From: Halobacterium litoreum
GTDB lineage: Archaea > Halobacteriota > Halobacteria > Halobacteriales > Halobacteriaceae
Direction: 5' to 3'
NCBI RefSeq assembly: GCF_021233415.1
Contig: NZ_CP089466.1
Location: 2,480,001-2,544,000, forward strand
Length of the DNA stretch: 64,000 nucleotides
The notes under the pieces were generated by a model. The model was not told where the DNA came from and ran no database searches. It saw only the letters and a list, made by a program, of their open reading frames with translations. Position numbers and translations under genes: made by a program. Shown piece after piece: positions 1 through 10,715 of the stretch (its first letter is position 1; each line of letters opens with the position of its first letter).

Positions 1-1
1 G

Positions 2-868
2 CAGGACGAACTCGGCGCGCGGGTGTACGTCCCGCTGTCGGACGACGAGAAGTACTGGTTCAAGGACCAGACCGCCGCGGAGACGGGCGAGTACCTCCGG
101 GAGAACCTGCGAGACTTGCTCGCCGTCGGCTTCGACCCCGAACTGACGCGGTTCGTCGTGGACACGAGAGACGCCGACGTGGTGTACCCGCTGGCGACGG
201 CGTTCGGGAAGGAGGTGACCCACTCGACGCTGGAGAACGTCTACGGGACGCCGGAGAACGTCGGGCAGGCGTTCTACCCGGCGGTCCAGACGGCCCACCT
301 CCTGCTCCCACAACTGGTACACGGCGAGCACGAGACGCTGGTGCCAATCGCGGTGGACCAGGACCCGCACGTCCGGGTGAGTCGGGACGTGGCAGCGAAG
401 GCGCGGTATCCGGTCGGGAAGCCGGGCGCGCTGTTGATGCAGTTCCTGCCGTCGCTGGGCGGGCCGGGGAAGATGAGCAGTTCCGAGGGCGTCTCGATTC
501 GGCTGACCGACGACGCCGACACCGTCCGGGAGAAGATTCGCAAGCACGCGTTCACGGGCGGACAGTCGAGCGTCGAAGAACACCGCGAGCAGGGCGGCGA
601 CCCCGAGGTGGACGTGCCGTTCCAGTACCTGTCGGCGTTCTTCGAGTCGGACGACGACGAACTCGCGCGCATCGAGGCCGAGTACCGGGCGGGCGACCTG
701 CTGTCGGGCGAACTCAAGGAAATTGCCGCCGACCGCATCGTGGAGTTCCTCGACGGGCACCAGTCCCGCCGGGACGCGCTCGGACCGGTCGAGGACGAAC
801 TCCCGAAGTTCCGGCTGACCGAGGCCGAACGGGAGCGCGCCGTCGACGCAGTCGGGTTCGGCTACTGA
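2..868 (+). CDS. trpS: Tryptophan--tRNA ligase, C-terminal part (cut by window edge)
   Basis: Charges tRNA-Trp with tryptophan in the cytoplasm. The frame is open from base 2, so the N-terminal part with the HIGH-type motif lies outside the window; the GTG at 23 is an internal valine. The KMSSS signature of class I synthetases is at 470-484, preceded by a GGPG segment. Upstream are segments typical of archaeal/eukaryotic-type TrpRS, such as FYPAVQTAH and a VDQDPHVR stretch that helps form the active site. The C-terminus ends with an acidic helical tail. Family assignment is firm; only the length is unknown. Confidence 0.95.
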   Translation, partial: QDELGARVYVPLSDDEKYWFKDQTAAETGEYLRENLRDLLAVGFDPELTRFVVDTRDADVVYPLATAFGKEVTHSTLENVYGTPENVGQAFYPAVQTAHLLLPQLVHGEHETLVPIAVDQDPHVRVSRDVAAKARYPVGKPGALLMQFLPSLGGPGKMSSSEGVSIRLTDDADTVREKIRKHAFTGGQSSVEEHREQGGDPEVDVPFQYLSAFFESDDDELARIEAEYRAGDLLSGELKEIAADRIVEFLDGHQSRRDALGPVEDELPKFRLTEAERERAVDAVGFGY

Positions 869-935
869 CGGGGCGGGCGCGCTGTCGCACCGACGCGGCG
901 GAACCCTGAAGCCCCCGGCCCCGCGTCGTTGGGGC

Positions 936-1751
936 ATGAGCGACGACGCAGAGGACGCGTTCGCCGCCGTCGCCGACGAACTCCGCGTCCGTATCCTCCG
1001 CGAACTCTGGGACGCCGACGACCCCCTCGCCTTCTCCGAGTTGCGCGACCGAGTCGACGTGGCGGACTCCGGGCGCTTCAACTACCACCTCGGGGAGCTA
1101 CGCGGTCGGTTCGTGGAGCAGCGAGACGAGGGGTACGCGCTCCGGTTCGCGGGCCGCGAACTCGTCGGCGCGCTGTACTCCGGCGTGTTCACGGAAGAGG
1201 CGTCGGTCGGCCCGCAGGCGGTGGAGGGCGACTGTCCGCTCTGCGGGAGCGACCTCGAAGCCGTCTACGAGGACGAACAGGCGCGTGTCACGTGTACGAG
1301 CGACGACTGCGGCGTCCACGTCGTCTCGGTGGGCATCCCGCCGGCGTTCGTGGACGGCCGCGAGGACGACCTCGCGACGGCCATCGACGGCTACGTGCGC
1401 ACGATGGCGCGCCAGTTCACCGCGGGGTTCTGTTCGTCGTGTCGCGGCCGGACGACCGGCCGCCTCGAACGCGACGGCGAGCACGGGCCGCGAGCCGTCT
1501 ACGAGTGCGAGCGCTGTGGCAACCGCTTCCACGGGTTCGTGACGACGGCGGTCCTCGACCACACCGAGGTGCTGTCGTTCTACCGCGACCACGGCCGCGA
1601 CGCACGCGACGCCCCGATCTGGCAGATGGGGTGGACGACCGACGCGGAGATGGACGGCGACGAGGCGGTTGTCGCGGTCGCCCTCGACGGCGACGAACTG
1701 GAACTCAAACTCGACGAGTCGCTTTCCGTGGTCGGCGCGGAGCGCACGTGA
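936..1751 (+). CDS. ArsR-like winged-helix protein with two zinc ribbons
   Basis: 271 aa. Residues about 5-75 form a winged-helix DNA-binding domain of the ArsR/DUF7347-like type common in haloarchaea. Two zinc-ribbon-like pairs follow: CPLCG with CTSDDCG around residues 90-120, and CSSC with CERCG around 165-195. A C-terminal domain of unknown role ends the protein. Probably a transcription regulator; target unknown. The ATG at 936 starts right at the HTH domain. A longer reading in another frame (929 onward) overlaps it but is arginine-rich nonsense until it reaches the next gene. Confidence 0.8.
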   Translation: MSDDAEDAFAAVADELRVRILRELWDADDPLAFSELRDRVDVADSGRFNYHLGELRGRFVEQRDEGYALRFAGRELVGALYSGVFTEEASVGPQAVEGDCPLCGSDLEAVYEDEQARVTCTSDDCGVHVVSVGIPPAFVDGREDDLATAIDGYVRTMARQFTAGFCSSCRGRTTGRLERDGEHGPRAVYECERCGNRFHGFVTTAVLDHTEVLSFYRDHGRDARDAPIWQMGWTTDAEMDGDEAVVAVALDGDELELKLDESLSVVGAERT

Positions 1752-1807
1752 ACCGTGGACACAGGCGTAAAGAAGGCTTTTACGCGCCCGCCCAGTACGA
1801 ACACAGC

Positions 1808-2359
1808 ATGAAACACGTGAAGATTCCGCAGGACCGGATCGGCGCGCTCATCGGCGACGGAGGTGAGACGCTCCGCCGAATCGAGCAGGCCGCCGAGGTG
1901 GACCTCGACGTGGACTCCCAGAACGGGTCCGTGGCCATCGACCAGGTCGGCGACCCCATCCGCGGGATGCAGGCGCCCGACATCGTGAAGGCCATCGGTC
2001 GCGGCTTCAAGCCCGACGAGGCGCTGAGCCTGCTGGACGACGAGATGCGGATGTTCGAGACCATCGACATCGAGCGCGCGGCGCGCAACGACAACGACCT
2101 CCGCCGGAAGAAGGGACGGCTCATCGGCGAGGACGGCCGCACGCGGGAACTGATGGAGGAACTGACCGGCGCCACGGTCGTCATCTACGGGTCGACGTTC
2201 GGCGTCATCGGCCAGCCCAACGAGGTCGACGTGGCTCGCTCGGCGGCCGAGATGCTGCTCGACGGCGCGCCCCACGGCGCCGTCTACTCGTTCCTCGAGC
2301 GCAAGCGCGCCGAGGAACTGAAACAGCAGGGGATGGATTACCACGAGTTCCCGGGCTGA
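1808..2359 (+). CDS. KH-domain RNA-binding protein (Dim2/Pno1-like)
   Basis: 183 aa. Two KH-type modules are visible: IGALIGDGGETLRRIE near residue 9 and KGRLIGEDGRTRELME near residue 100, each with the GxxG loop region. This is the archaeal homologue of Dim2/Krr1/Pno1, which binds 16S rRNA 3' regions in small-subunit maturation and often acts with Rio1 and Nob1. The ATG at 1808 begins MKHVKIP, the usual N-terminus. It follows the winged-helix gene after 56 bp, with an AT-rich stretch (GGCTTTTACG) about 25 bp before the start that may be its promoter. Confidence 0.92.
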   Translation: MKHVKIPQDRIGALIGDGGETLRRIEQAAEVDLDVDSQNGSVAIDQVGDPIRGMQAPDIVKAIGRGFKPDEALSLLDDEMRMFETIDIERAARNDNDLRRKKGRLIGEDGRTRELMEELTGATVVIYGSTFGVIGQPNEVDVARSAAEMLLDGAPHGAVYSFLERKRAEELKQQGMDYHEFPG

Positions 2360-2415
2360 CGCGCCGTAATTACTTCTAATTAAAATTTATCAGGCGGGCG
2401 GTCGTCGGGAGTCGT

Positions 2416-2616
2416 ATGAGCGACTACACGACGGTCTCCCTGAAAAAGGAGTTCGTCAGCGACGTCGAGGCGTACATCGAGGACGAACCGTTCGGCTCGC
2501 CCAAGGAGTTCATCAAACACCTCGTCATCCGCGAGATGGAGTCCGAGGACGGCATCTCCGACGACGAAGCCCGCGACATCGGACAGAAACTGCGCGAACT
2601 CGGCTACGTGGAGTGA
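2416..2616 (+). CDS. Small RHH-like protein
   Basis: 66 aa, highly charged. The start MSDYTTVSLKKEFV looks like the beta strand of a ribbon-helix-helix dimer, followed by two helices (VEAYIEDEPFGSPKEFIKHLVIREME), so a CopG/MetJ-like DNA-binding fold is likely. An AT-rich box (TAAAATTTAT) sits about 22 bp before the ATG. It is probably co-transcribed with the membrane-protein gene that starts 5 bp after its stop. Regulator role is inferred from fold pattern only. Confidence 0.75.
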   Translation: MSDYTTVSLKKEFVSDVEAYIEDEPFGSPKEFIKHLVIREMESEDGISDDEARDIGQKLRELGYVE

Positions 2617-2621
2617 GTACG

Positions 2622-2822
2622 ATGGCGGACGGCACCGACGAGTCGGCCACAGTCTCGCGTTACGACGCCATCCTCGCAGGCGTCCCCCTGACGACGCTGG
2701 TGGCGTACGTCGGCGCAGCCGCCCTGTTCGACGGGCCGCTGCTCGCCCAGTTCGCGGCGCTCGCCGCCGGGAGCGCGGTCGTCGCCGACGGGCTGTTCGT
2801 ACACTCGCCCCGCGATTCGTAA
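2622..2822 (+). CDS. Small two-helix membrane protein
   Basis: 66 aa. Two hydrophobic helices (about residues 17-35 and 40-58) fill most of the protein, with short polar ends. I chose ATG 2622; a GTG at 2613, overlapping the stop of the upstream gene, would add three residues. Function unknown. Tight spacing with the RHH-like gene suggests one transcript. Confidence 0.65.
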   Translation: MADGTDESATVSRYDAILAGVPLTTLVAYVGAAALFDGPLLAQFAALAAGSAVVADGLFVHSPRDS

Positions 2823-2940
2823 CCCCCGCGTTCGCCCGCCGACGCCCGATACACACATAAACCCTGTTTCGAGACGTCGCTACACTGCGCCTAGACCCCT
2901 TCAGCGGCAACCTCTCCAAGCATGCCATTGTCTCGCGCAC

Positions 2941-2979
2941 AAGTTTTAAATAGAATCGCATTCAATCATTCGAGTGACT
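2941..2979 (+). promoter_or_regulatory. Thermosome promoter (TATA box, near-leaderless)
   Basis: A strong TATA box (TTTTAAATA, 2944-2952) lies about 28-32 bp before the ATG at 2980, the spacing expected for a leaderless or very short-leader haloarchaeal mRNA. This also favours ATG 2980 over the GTG at 2974. Confidence 0.75.
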
Positions 2980-4659
<1,680 letters not shown>

Positions 4660-4773
4660 ACTCCGCTTAGGAGCACACCCCACCCCCAAACCGCCTCGCA
4701 CCGCACGCTCACCGACACGCGGCTTTCTTTCGGCGCGACAAGACACTTACCAGCCGCGGCTGTATCGCGGCGT

Positions 4774-5652
4774 ATGCCCTCCCGACGCGACTACCTCGCC
4801 GGTGGCGCGGCCGCGCTCGCGGCCGTCGCCGGGTGCGCGGAATCCGGCTCCCCCGCTTCCGAACCGACGTCCGCGGAACCGTCCACGACCGCCGACGCCT
4901 CGACGTCGGCGCCGACCCGTCTCTCGTGGGGCGAGACGACGACCGTCCAGGGGACGAGTGTCACGCCCCGGGCTGTCGCCGTGCAGGACTCGGCGTACTA
5001 CCTGGCGACCCCGGATACGCTCGACGTCCTCTCGTTCGACGACCGGCAGGCCGTCTTTGCCGCCGTCTCGGTGGACGGCGAGTCCCGTCCGGCGCCCGGC
5101 GACTTCGCGCTCGACATCGAAGACGCCGTTCCCGGGTGGGTGACGTACGGCGACGTGTCCGGGAGCGAGTTCTGGGAGCGCGCCGCGAGTTACGACCCCG
5201 GCGAGAACGGAATCGGTTGGGTCGGCTTCGACGCACCGAAATCCGTCGCCACCGACGACCCGCGACTCCGGGTCCAGTTCGGCGACGAGAGCGGCGCACC
5301 CGTCAGTTGGTCGCTCCCCGACTACGCCACTGGCCGGCTCCGGGAACCGCCGAAGTTCGCGTGTGCCGACTTCAGCGCGCCGGAGTCTGTCGCCAGCGAC
5401 GAGCCCATCGAGGTGTCCGTGCGCGTCAGCAACGAGGGCGCCGGAGTCGGGCGGTTTCGTGGGGCACTGAACGAAGCCGGTCCGGCCTACCGGTTCGAGA
5501 CGGTCAAAATCGACGTCGGTCCGGGCGAGTCCCGGGAGGTGACCGGCTTCCTCGACACCCACGTCGGGAGTCAGGACGTCGACCGGGTGTCGTTCGCGTT
5601 CCGGACGCCGTGTGGTGACTTCGAACGCACGGTCGAAGTCACGGACGCCTAA
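4774..5652 (+). CDS. Tat-exported lipoprotein, function unknown
   Basis: 292 aa. The N-terminus has a twin-arginine motif (SRRDYL, residues 3-8), a hydrophobic stretch and a lipobox ending AVAGC with Cys21, so it is probably exported by Tat and lipid-anchored outside the cell. A Ser/Thr/Pro-rich spacer (to about residue 48) is followed by a beta-rich domain and a C-terminal segment resembling a CARDB-like/Ig fold (EVSVRVSNEGAG, then RPCGDF-like ending). Function unknown. It stands alone between the thermosome and the cyclodeaminase-like gene. Confidence 0.85.
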   Translation: MPSRRDYLAGGAAALAAVAGCAESGSPASEPTSAEPSTTADASTSAPTRLSWGETTTVQGTSVTPRAVAVQDSAYYLATPDTLDVLSFDDRQAVFAAVSVDGESRPAPGDFALDIEDAVPGWVTYGDVSGSEFWERAASYDPGENGIGWVGFDAPKSVATDDPRLRVQFGDESGAPVSWSLPDYATGRLREPPKFACADFSAPESVASDEPIEVSVRVSNEGAGVGRFRGALNEAGPAYRFETVKIDVGPGESREVTGFLDTHVGSQDVDRVSFAFRTPCGDFERTVEVTDA

Positions 5653-5698
5653 CCCGGAAACGGACGTTCTAAGTGCCGGCGTTGCGAGATTCTCGCGT

Positions 5699-6685
5699 AT
5701 GGACACGCTGCTGCTGAACAAGGACGACGTACACGAGAACACGCCGATGGCGGAACTCATCTCGGCCATCGAGGACGCGTTCGCGGCGTACGAGACCGGT
5801 GACGCCCAGATGCCCGCGAAGTCCTACATCGACCTGCCGCAGTACAACGGCGACTTCCGGTCGATGCCCGCCTACCTGGACGCCGGCGATTGGGACGCCG
5901 CCGGCATCAAGTGGGTGAACGTCCACCCGGACAACCCCGACAACTTCGACCTGCCGACCGTGATGGGGACGATGGTGTACTCGGACCCCGAGAACGCCTA
6001 TCCGCTCGCCATCATGGACGGCACCGAACTGACGATGAAGCGCACGGGCGCGGCGGCCGCCGTCGCGACCGACCACCTCGCCGTCGAGGACGCGACCTCC
6101 TTCGGCGTCGTCGGCGCCGGCGTGCAGGCGTACACGCAACTGGAAGCCATCTCGCAGGTCCGCGACATCGAGGAGGTCGTCGTGAGCGACGTCGACGACG
6201 AGGCCGTCGAGGAGTACGTCGACTTCTTCTCCGGGCGCTTCGACGTGCGCGCAGGCTCCATCAGCGAGGCCGGGCACTGCGACGTGCTGTCCACGGTGAC
6301 GCCCGTCGAGGACCCCATCGTGTCCGCCGACGACCTCGGCGAGCACACGCACGTCAACGCGATGGGCGCCGACGCCGAGGGCAAACACGAAATCGCCGAC
6401 GAGGTGCTGCTCGACTGCAAACTCGTCATCGACGACCACGCCCAGACCACGCACTCCGGCGAAATCAACGTCCCGTACCACGAGGGTGTCCTCGACGACG
6501 ACGACATCTACGGCGAAATCGGCGAAATCGTCACCGACGCGAAGGAGGGCCGCACCGCCGACGACGGCGTGAGCGTCTTCGACTCCACGGGCCTCGCGAT
6601 TCAGGACGTGGCCGCCGCCCACGTCGTCTACGAGCACGCCGACGAACACGACAACGGCTACGAGTTCGACCTGCTCGGCGTCTGA
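5699..6685 (+). CDS. Ornithine cyclodeaminase / alanine dehydrogenase family protein
   Basis: 328 aa, NAD(P)-dependent OCD/mu-crystallin family. Seen: the KWVNVHPDNP loop, the catalytic-region TGAAAAVATDHLA, Rossmann motif GVVGAGVQAYTQ (near residue 130), and a late HVNAMGAD segment. Members act as ornithine cyclodeaminase, alanine dehydrogenase or imine reductase; substrate cannot be told from the sequence, though archaeal alanine dehydrogenase (Ala) is the closest described archaeal member. Start ATG 5699 gives MDTLLLNKDDV, matching the family; the frame is open further upstream but overlaps the lipoprotein gene. Confidence 0.88.
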   Translation: MDTLLLNKDDVHENTPMAELISAIEDAFAAYETGDAQMPAKSYIDLPQYNGDFRSMPAYLDAGDWDAAGIKWVNVHPDNPDNFDLPTVMGTMVYSDPENAYPLAIMDGTELTMKRTGAAAAVATDHLAVEDATSFGVVGAGVQAYTQLEAISQVRDIEEVVVSDVDDEAVEEYVDFFSGRFDVRAGSISEAGHCDVLSTVTPVEDPIVSADDLGEHTHVNAMGADAEGKHEIADEVLLDCKLVIDDHAQTTHSGEINVPYHEGVLDDDDIYGEIGEIVTDAKEGRTADDGVSVFDSTGLAIQDVAAAHVVYEHADEHDNGYEFDLLGV

Positions 6686-6796
6686 GCCGGCGGCTGTTCT
6701 CGCTCGCGTCCCGGCGTCCGCGTGGCGCAACCCCTTATGCCCCCCGCGCCGTAGCCCCGGCAATGACTGCGAGTGGGCGACGCGCCGGAGGCGACC

Positions 6797-7222
6797 ATGT
6801 CTAACTCGAACGCGAAGGGGAATCGACGCGAGCGCGAACTCGTGAACGAACTGGACGCGCGCGGATTCGCGGTGATGCGCGCGCCGGCGTCGGGCGCGGC
6901 GACGGACCGCGAACTCCCGGACGTGCTCGCGGGCGACGGCGACGTGTTCTACGCCGTCGAGGCGAAGTCCAGCGCCGGCGACCCCATCTACCTCACCGGC
7001 GAGGAGGTCGAAGCGCTCGTCTACTTCGCGCAGAACTTCGGCGCGAAACCCCGCATCGGCGTACGCTTCGACCGCGAGGACTGGTACTTCTTCCACCCCG
7101 CCGACCTCCACACGACGGACGCCGGGAGTTACCGCGTGAAAAAAGAGAAAGCGCTCGCCGACGGCACGGACATCGAGGAACTCACCGGCGAATCCGAGAA
7201 GACCGGTCTCGACGACTACTGA
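6797..7222 (+). CDS. hjc: Holliday junction resolvase Hjc
   Basis: 141 aa. Archaeal resolvase that cuts four-way DNA junctions in recombination. The nuclease-fold signature is clear: [13 protein letters not shown] with the N-terminal Glu, ELPDVLAG with the metal-binding Asp, then FYAVEAKSS (the ExK pair). The C-terminal tail (after about residue 115) is acidic and variable. ATG 6797 is preferred to the GTG at 6773 because it starts just before the conserved core. Confidence 0.95.
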   Translation: MSNSNAKGNRRERELVNELDARGFAVMRAPASGAATDRELPDVLAGDGDVFYAVEAKSSAGDPIYLTGEEVEALVYFAQNFGAKPRIGVRFDREDWYFFHPADLHTTDAGSYRVKKEKALADGTDIEELTGESEKTGLDDY

Positions 7223-7234
7223 CGCACTCGGCGA

Positions 7235-7840
7235 CTACTGTCCCTTCTGCGGTCGGCGGAGCCGACCCCGCGGGAACGAGTAGCGCTTCAATTTCTCGGG
7301 TGTCACGTCCTCGGGCGAGACGCCGCGTCCGAGCGGGAACAGGACGTCGACGACCACGTCCCGCGGGTCGTAGTCGCGGTTCGAGTGGTGCTCCGCGACG
7401 GTCCAGTCGCGACCCGCGATTTCGACCTCGTCGGCGCGCCGGTCGGTCGTCTCCACGACCACGACGAGTTTCCCGAGTTCGCGGTCCACCACGGTTTCGC
7501 CGGGCGCGAGCGTGCAGTCCCCGCAGTACACCGGGTCGGGGTCGGCCTCGGGGACGAAACACAGGTCGCCGCAGGCCGCACAGCCGGCGGCGCGCTCGCC
7601 GGGCGCCGGAACGTTCCCCGCGGTGACTTCGAGCGCGACGCGACGCAGGTGCTTGCAGCGCACACCCCGGAACTGGTGGTCGGGGCACGCACACCGCCCG
7701 GCGTCCAAGTCGACCTCGTAGACGTTTCCGGGCGCCGTGGCGACCTCGTACCGACTGTCGCCGAGCGCGGAGACGCGCATCGGCTCCTCGCGGGCGCGCC
7801 GCGACCGGCCGTCACTCGATGGCGACGCGGCAGGCGTCAT
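7235..7840 (-). CDS. SWIM zinc-finger protein
   Basis: 201 aa. A SWIM motif (CACPDHQFRGVRCKH, pattern CxC...CxH) lies near residues 50-65, followed by further Cys pairs (CAACGDLC and CGDC) that look like a zinc ribbon. SWIM domains mediate nucleic-acid or protein contacts. The C-terminal part is unassigned. ATG 7840 (MTPAASPS) is chosen; the frame stays open upstream but that part looks non-coding. Convergent with hjc, 12 bp apart. Exact role unknown. Confidence 0.8.
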   Translation of the reverse strand: MTPAASPSSDGRSRRAREEPMRVSALGDSRYEVATAPGNVYEVDLDAGRCACPDHQFRGVRCKHLRRVALEVTAGNVPAPGERAAGCAACGDLCFVPEADPDPVYCGDCTLAPGETVVDRELGKLVVVVETTDRRADEVEIAGRDWTVAEHHSNRDYDPRDVVVDVLFPLGRGVSPEDVTPEKLKRYSFPRGRLRRPQKGQ

Positions 7841-8004
7841 ACCCTCGATTACGCGCCCGAGACGCCTAAACACCGCCAATCCGAGCGGTTGAAGCACGCT
7901 CGGCGCGTAGTTCGATGCCAGCGTCCCCGCCGCCGAGTCGAGCGGTTCGACTGCTGACGGCGGCTTCGAAGCGCTTTTGCGGCGGCCGGCGAAAGCCACG
8001 CCCA

Positions 8005-8205
8005 ATGTCAAAAGTGCTCGATACCCGCGTCGAAGCGGGCATCGCGATACTCTCCGCGCTCGTCTTCGTCGGTATCCTCGTCGCCGGCGCGACGATGACT
8101 GCGGACAACTTCGGCGAGACGGGTGCGTACGTGGTCGTCACCGCCATCGTCGCGTTCATCCTCGTGATGGCGGGCGTCGGCTACTGGATTTCCACGAAAG
8201 AGTAA
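8005..8205 (+). CDS. Small two-helix membrane protein
   Basis: 66 aa, MSKVLDTRVEAG start followed by two transmembrane helices (about 12-31 and 41-60) with an SxKE tail. Small haloarchaeal membrane proteins of this shape are common next to priL but have no known function. Its TAA stop abuts the TGA stop of the convergent primase gene with no bases between. Confidence 0.75.
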   Translation: MSKVLDTRVEAGIAILSALVFVGILVAGATMTADNFGETGAYVVVTAIVAFILVMAGVGYWISTKE

Positions 8206-9288
8206 TCAGGCGTCCGCTTCGCGCTCTTCTCGCTCGCGCCAGTCTTCCAAGTCTTCGTCCTCGCCGTCGTCCAGTTTCACCTCGTAGTACGACAGCGGGT
8301 GGTTGATGGCGTCACAGAGGTCGTCGGGGTTCGTGCAGTCGCCGTAGGCCTTCATCGTCGCACACGACGGCGCGGTGTACTCGGTGGGACTGGAGTCACC
8401 GCGGATGTGGTCGGTCTGGTAGCGCGTCATCTCCTCGCCGAACCCCGGGTTCACCGCGTAGATATCAACGATTTCGTCGGTCGTCAGCCCGATGTTCGCC
8501 AAAAAGGAGGTGATGGCGAACCGGGAGTGGTGCGGGAGATGTTCGCCGCGCTGGACCTGGTCTAAGAGGTGTTTCATGCACGGCGGGAACAACTCCGGGA
8601 CGACGGTGTCGATTTCGCGCGTGAGGTCCATGTCCGCGAGCACGTCGCGGACGGCGGTCGCCGGCGCTTCCAGCGCGTCCGCGATGGCGTCCGGGACGTT
8701 CATCGGGAGGTCGTCGGCGACGCGCTCACGGACCGCCTCCCGGAGCAGCGCGTCGAGTTCGGACTCGCTGACCGGGACGCGCCCGTCGTCGAGCGCGCGG
8801 TTGACGAGCCGCCACTCGTCGCCGCGCAGCGACGACGACAGCAGGAGGTACGTCGGCACGGCCACGTCGTAGCCCTCGCTGGTGGCGTGGACGTGACTCG
8901 TCAGGTCGAACTCGCGGAGCAGGTCGGCCCGCGAGAGGCTGCCGTCGTCGCCGACGCTCTTGAGTTCCGACTCGTCGGTCTCGTCGGCGGTGAACCGCTC
9001 GTGGGCCGCCTTCGCCTCGGCCTCGGCGTACTTCCGCACGAGCACGTTCTCGTCCACGACAGAGACGAGCACCCGGGCCACCGGATAGGAGAGCAGTTCG
9101 ACGCGATTGCTGACGTTGCTCCCCTGCTCGCCAATCGCGCCGTCCGTGAGCGCGCCGACGACGCGCTCTCGGGCGCGCTCCACGACGGCGTCGTCCTCGT
9201 CGACGACGCGAGCGAGGTCGACACCCGCCTCTTGGACGGCGGCGCGAGCGTCTCCGAGGAACGGGTAGCGGGCGTGGCGCGCGTTCAT
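8206..9288 (-). CDS. priL: DNA primase large (regulatory) subunit PriL
   Basis: 360 aa. Partner of the catalytic PriS subunit in making replication primers. Start MNARHARYPFLGDARAAV is the family N-terminus; ATG 9297 would add three residues. The C-terminal half has the iron-sulfur domain: Cys in FPPCMKH, then Cys residues in APSCATMKAYGDC and DDLCDAINHPLSYY, fitting the four-Cys 4Fe-4S ligands. HHSRFAITSFL and the GLTTDEIVDIY helix are also typical. Confidence 0.95.
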   Translation of the reverse strand: MNARHARYPFLGDARAAVQEAGVDLARVVDEDDAVVERARERVVGALTDGAIGEQGSNVSNRVELLSYPVARVLVSVVDENVLVRKYAEAEAKAAHERFTADETDESELKSVGDDGSLSRADLLREFDLTSHVHATSEGYDVAVPTYLLLSSSLRGDEWRLVNRALDDGRVPVSESELDALLREAVRERVADDLPMNVPDAIADALEAPATAVRDVLADMDLTREIDTVVPELFPPCMKHLLDQVQRGEHLPHHSRFAITSFLANIGLTTDEIVDIYAVNPGFGEEMTRYQTDHIRGDSSPTEYTAPSCATMKAYGDCTNPDDLCDAINHPLSYYEVKLDDGEDEDLEDWREREEREADA

Positions 9289-9374
9289 CGATTCCACCGT
9301 AGCGAGTGGACGCCGATAAACGCCCCGGCTTCCCGACCGAAGCGCTATCCCGGCTGGCCGTCCACGGTAGGGGT

Positions 9375-10016
9375 ATGCTCGCTCGCGGTTCGTGGAAGTT
9401 CAAGTACCTCCTCCCGCCCGCCGTCGTCGGCGCCGCGCTGCTCGCCATTTCGTCGCTGTGGGGCGTCCTCGGGTTCGCGCTCGCCGGGTTCGTCGCGTGG
9501 TTCCACCGAGACCCCGAACGCTCGCCGCCCCCGGAGTGGGGCGCCGTCTCGCCGGCCGACGGCAAGGTTTCGGTGATTCGCGAGGAGGGCGACCGAGTGC
9601 GCGTGGGCGTGTTCATGAACGTCCACAACGTCCACGTCAACCGCGCACCGCTCGACGGCACCGTCGAGGACGTGACCCACGAGCCGGGCGGTCACCGCCC
9701 CGCGTTCGACAAGGAGTCCGAGCACAACGAGCGCGTCCACGTCGACTGCGGCGACTACGAGGTCGTGCTCATCGCGGGGGCGTTCGCGCGTCGCATCCAT
9801 CCCTACGTCGAGGCGGGCGAGGAACTCGCGCGCGGCGACCGCATCGGCCACATCTCCTTCGGGAGTCGCGTGGACCTCGTGCTCCCCGAGCGGTACGACC
9901 GCGAGGACGTGCTCGTCGAAGACGGCGAGACGGTGCAGGCGGGCGAGACGGTGCTCGCGCGCCGGCAGCGCACCGAGGGCGACCCGGACGTGGCCCTCGA
10001 CGGCGGCGCCGAGTGA
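9375..10016 (+). CDS. asd: Archaetidylserine/phosphatidylserine decarboxylase (PSD-A type)
   Basis: 213 aa, short PSD-A subfamily. A pyruvoyl enzyme that turns archaetidylserine into archaetidylethanolamine in membrane lipid synthesis. Two N-terminal hydrophobic helices (about 12-45), then WFHRDPER, SPADGKV, and MNVHNVHVNRAP, all family marks. The self-cleavage site is the Gly-Ser in HISFGSRVD near residue 166; the Ser becomes the pyruvoyl group. ATG 9375 fits the start of the first helix. Confidence 0.93.
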   Translation: MLARGSWKFKYLLPPAVVGAALLAISSLWGVLGFALAGFVAWFHRDPERSPPPEWGAVSPADGKVSVIREEGDRVRVGVFMNVHNVHVNRAPLDGTVEDVTHEPGGHRPAFDKESEHNERVHVDCGDYEVVLIAGAFARRIHPYVEAGEELARGDRIGHISFGSRVDLVLPERYDREDVLVEDGETVQAGETVLARRQRTEGDPDVALDGGAE

Positions 10017-10046
10017 TTTTTACGGCGACTTGCGGGACGTAGACGC

Positions 10047-10715
10047 ATGAGCGACCTCCACGACCGAGTCGCCGACGAGATGGCCGCGCACCTCGACGGC
10101 GACGCGTCCGGTCACGACATGCACCACGCGTGGCGCGTCCACCGCCTCGGCACCCGAATCGCCCGCGAGGAAGGCGCAGACGAGCGCGTCGTCGGCGCCG
10201 CGGCGCTCGTCCACGACCTCCACCGCGTGCGCGGCGACGGCTTCACGCACCCCGAGGAGACGCTGTCGGAGGTGCGGGACATCCTCGCCGAGGCAGACGC
10301 CCCGGAAGGAATCGTCGACCCGGTGTGTCACTGCGTCGCCGTCCACGAGGAGTACGGCTTCGAGGACGACCCCGCGAACGCCGAGACCGTCGAGGCCGAA
10401 GTCCTGCAGGACGCAGACAACCTCGACGCAATCGGCGCCGTCGGCGTCGCTCGCGCGTTCCAGTTCGGCGGCGCCCACGACAACCTCATGTGGGCACCGG
10501 ACCGGCCGCTCCCCGGCGACGAGGACGCCTACGAGAAGGACGCGGGCATCGACGACGACGCGCCCGGCAGCACGTACCACCACTTCCACTCGAAACTGCT
10601 CCGCCTCCACGAGAACATGAACACGGAAGCCGGGAGGGAAATCGCGGCCGAGCGCCACGCCTTCCTCGAGGAGTTCGCCGAGCGTTTCGAGAGCGAGTGG
10701 TACGGCGAAGCGTAG
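10047..10715 (+). CDS. HD-domain phosphohydrolase
   Basis: 222 aa. Metal-dependent HD superfamily, YedJ-like. His residues in HDMHHAWRV (about 24-30), the HD pair in VHDLHR (about 57-59) and a later Asp in LQDADNLDAIGA form the metal site pattern. Members hydrolyse nucleotides or phosphate esters; substrate unknown. It follows asd by 30 bp in the same direction, so may share a transcript. Confidence 0.85.
   Translation: MSDLHDRVADEMAAHLDGDASGHDMHHAWRVHRLGTRIAREEGADERVVGAAALVHDLHRVRGDGFTHPEETLSEVRDILAEADAPEGIVDPVCHCVAVHEEYGFEDDPANAETVEAEVLQDADNLDAIGAVGVARAFQFGGAHDNLMWAPDRPLPGDEDAYEKDAGIDDDAPGSTYHHFHSKLLRLHENMNTEAGREIAAERHAFLEEFAERFESEWYGEA

Noticed and set aside
929-1807. Open frame that runs into the KH-domain gene, suggesting a 476-aa fusion
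   Set aside because: Its first 290 codons are an arginine-rich off-frame reading of the winged-helix gene; the KH protein starts at 1808 with its usual N-terminus.
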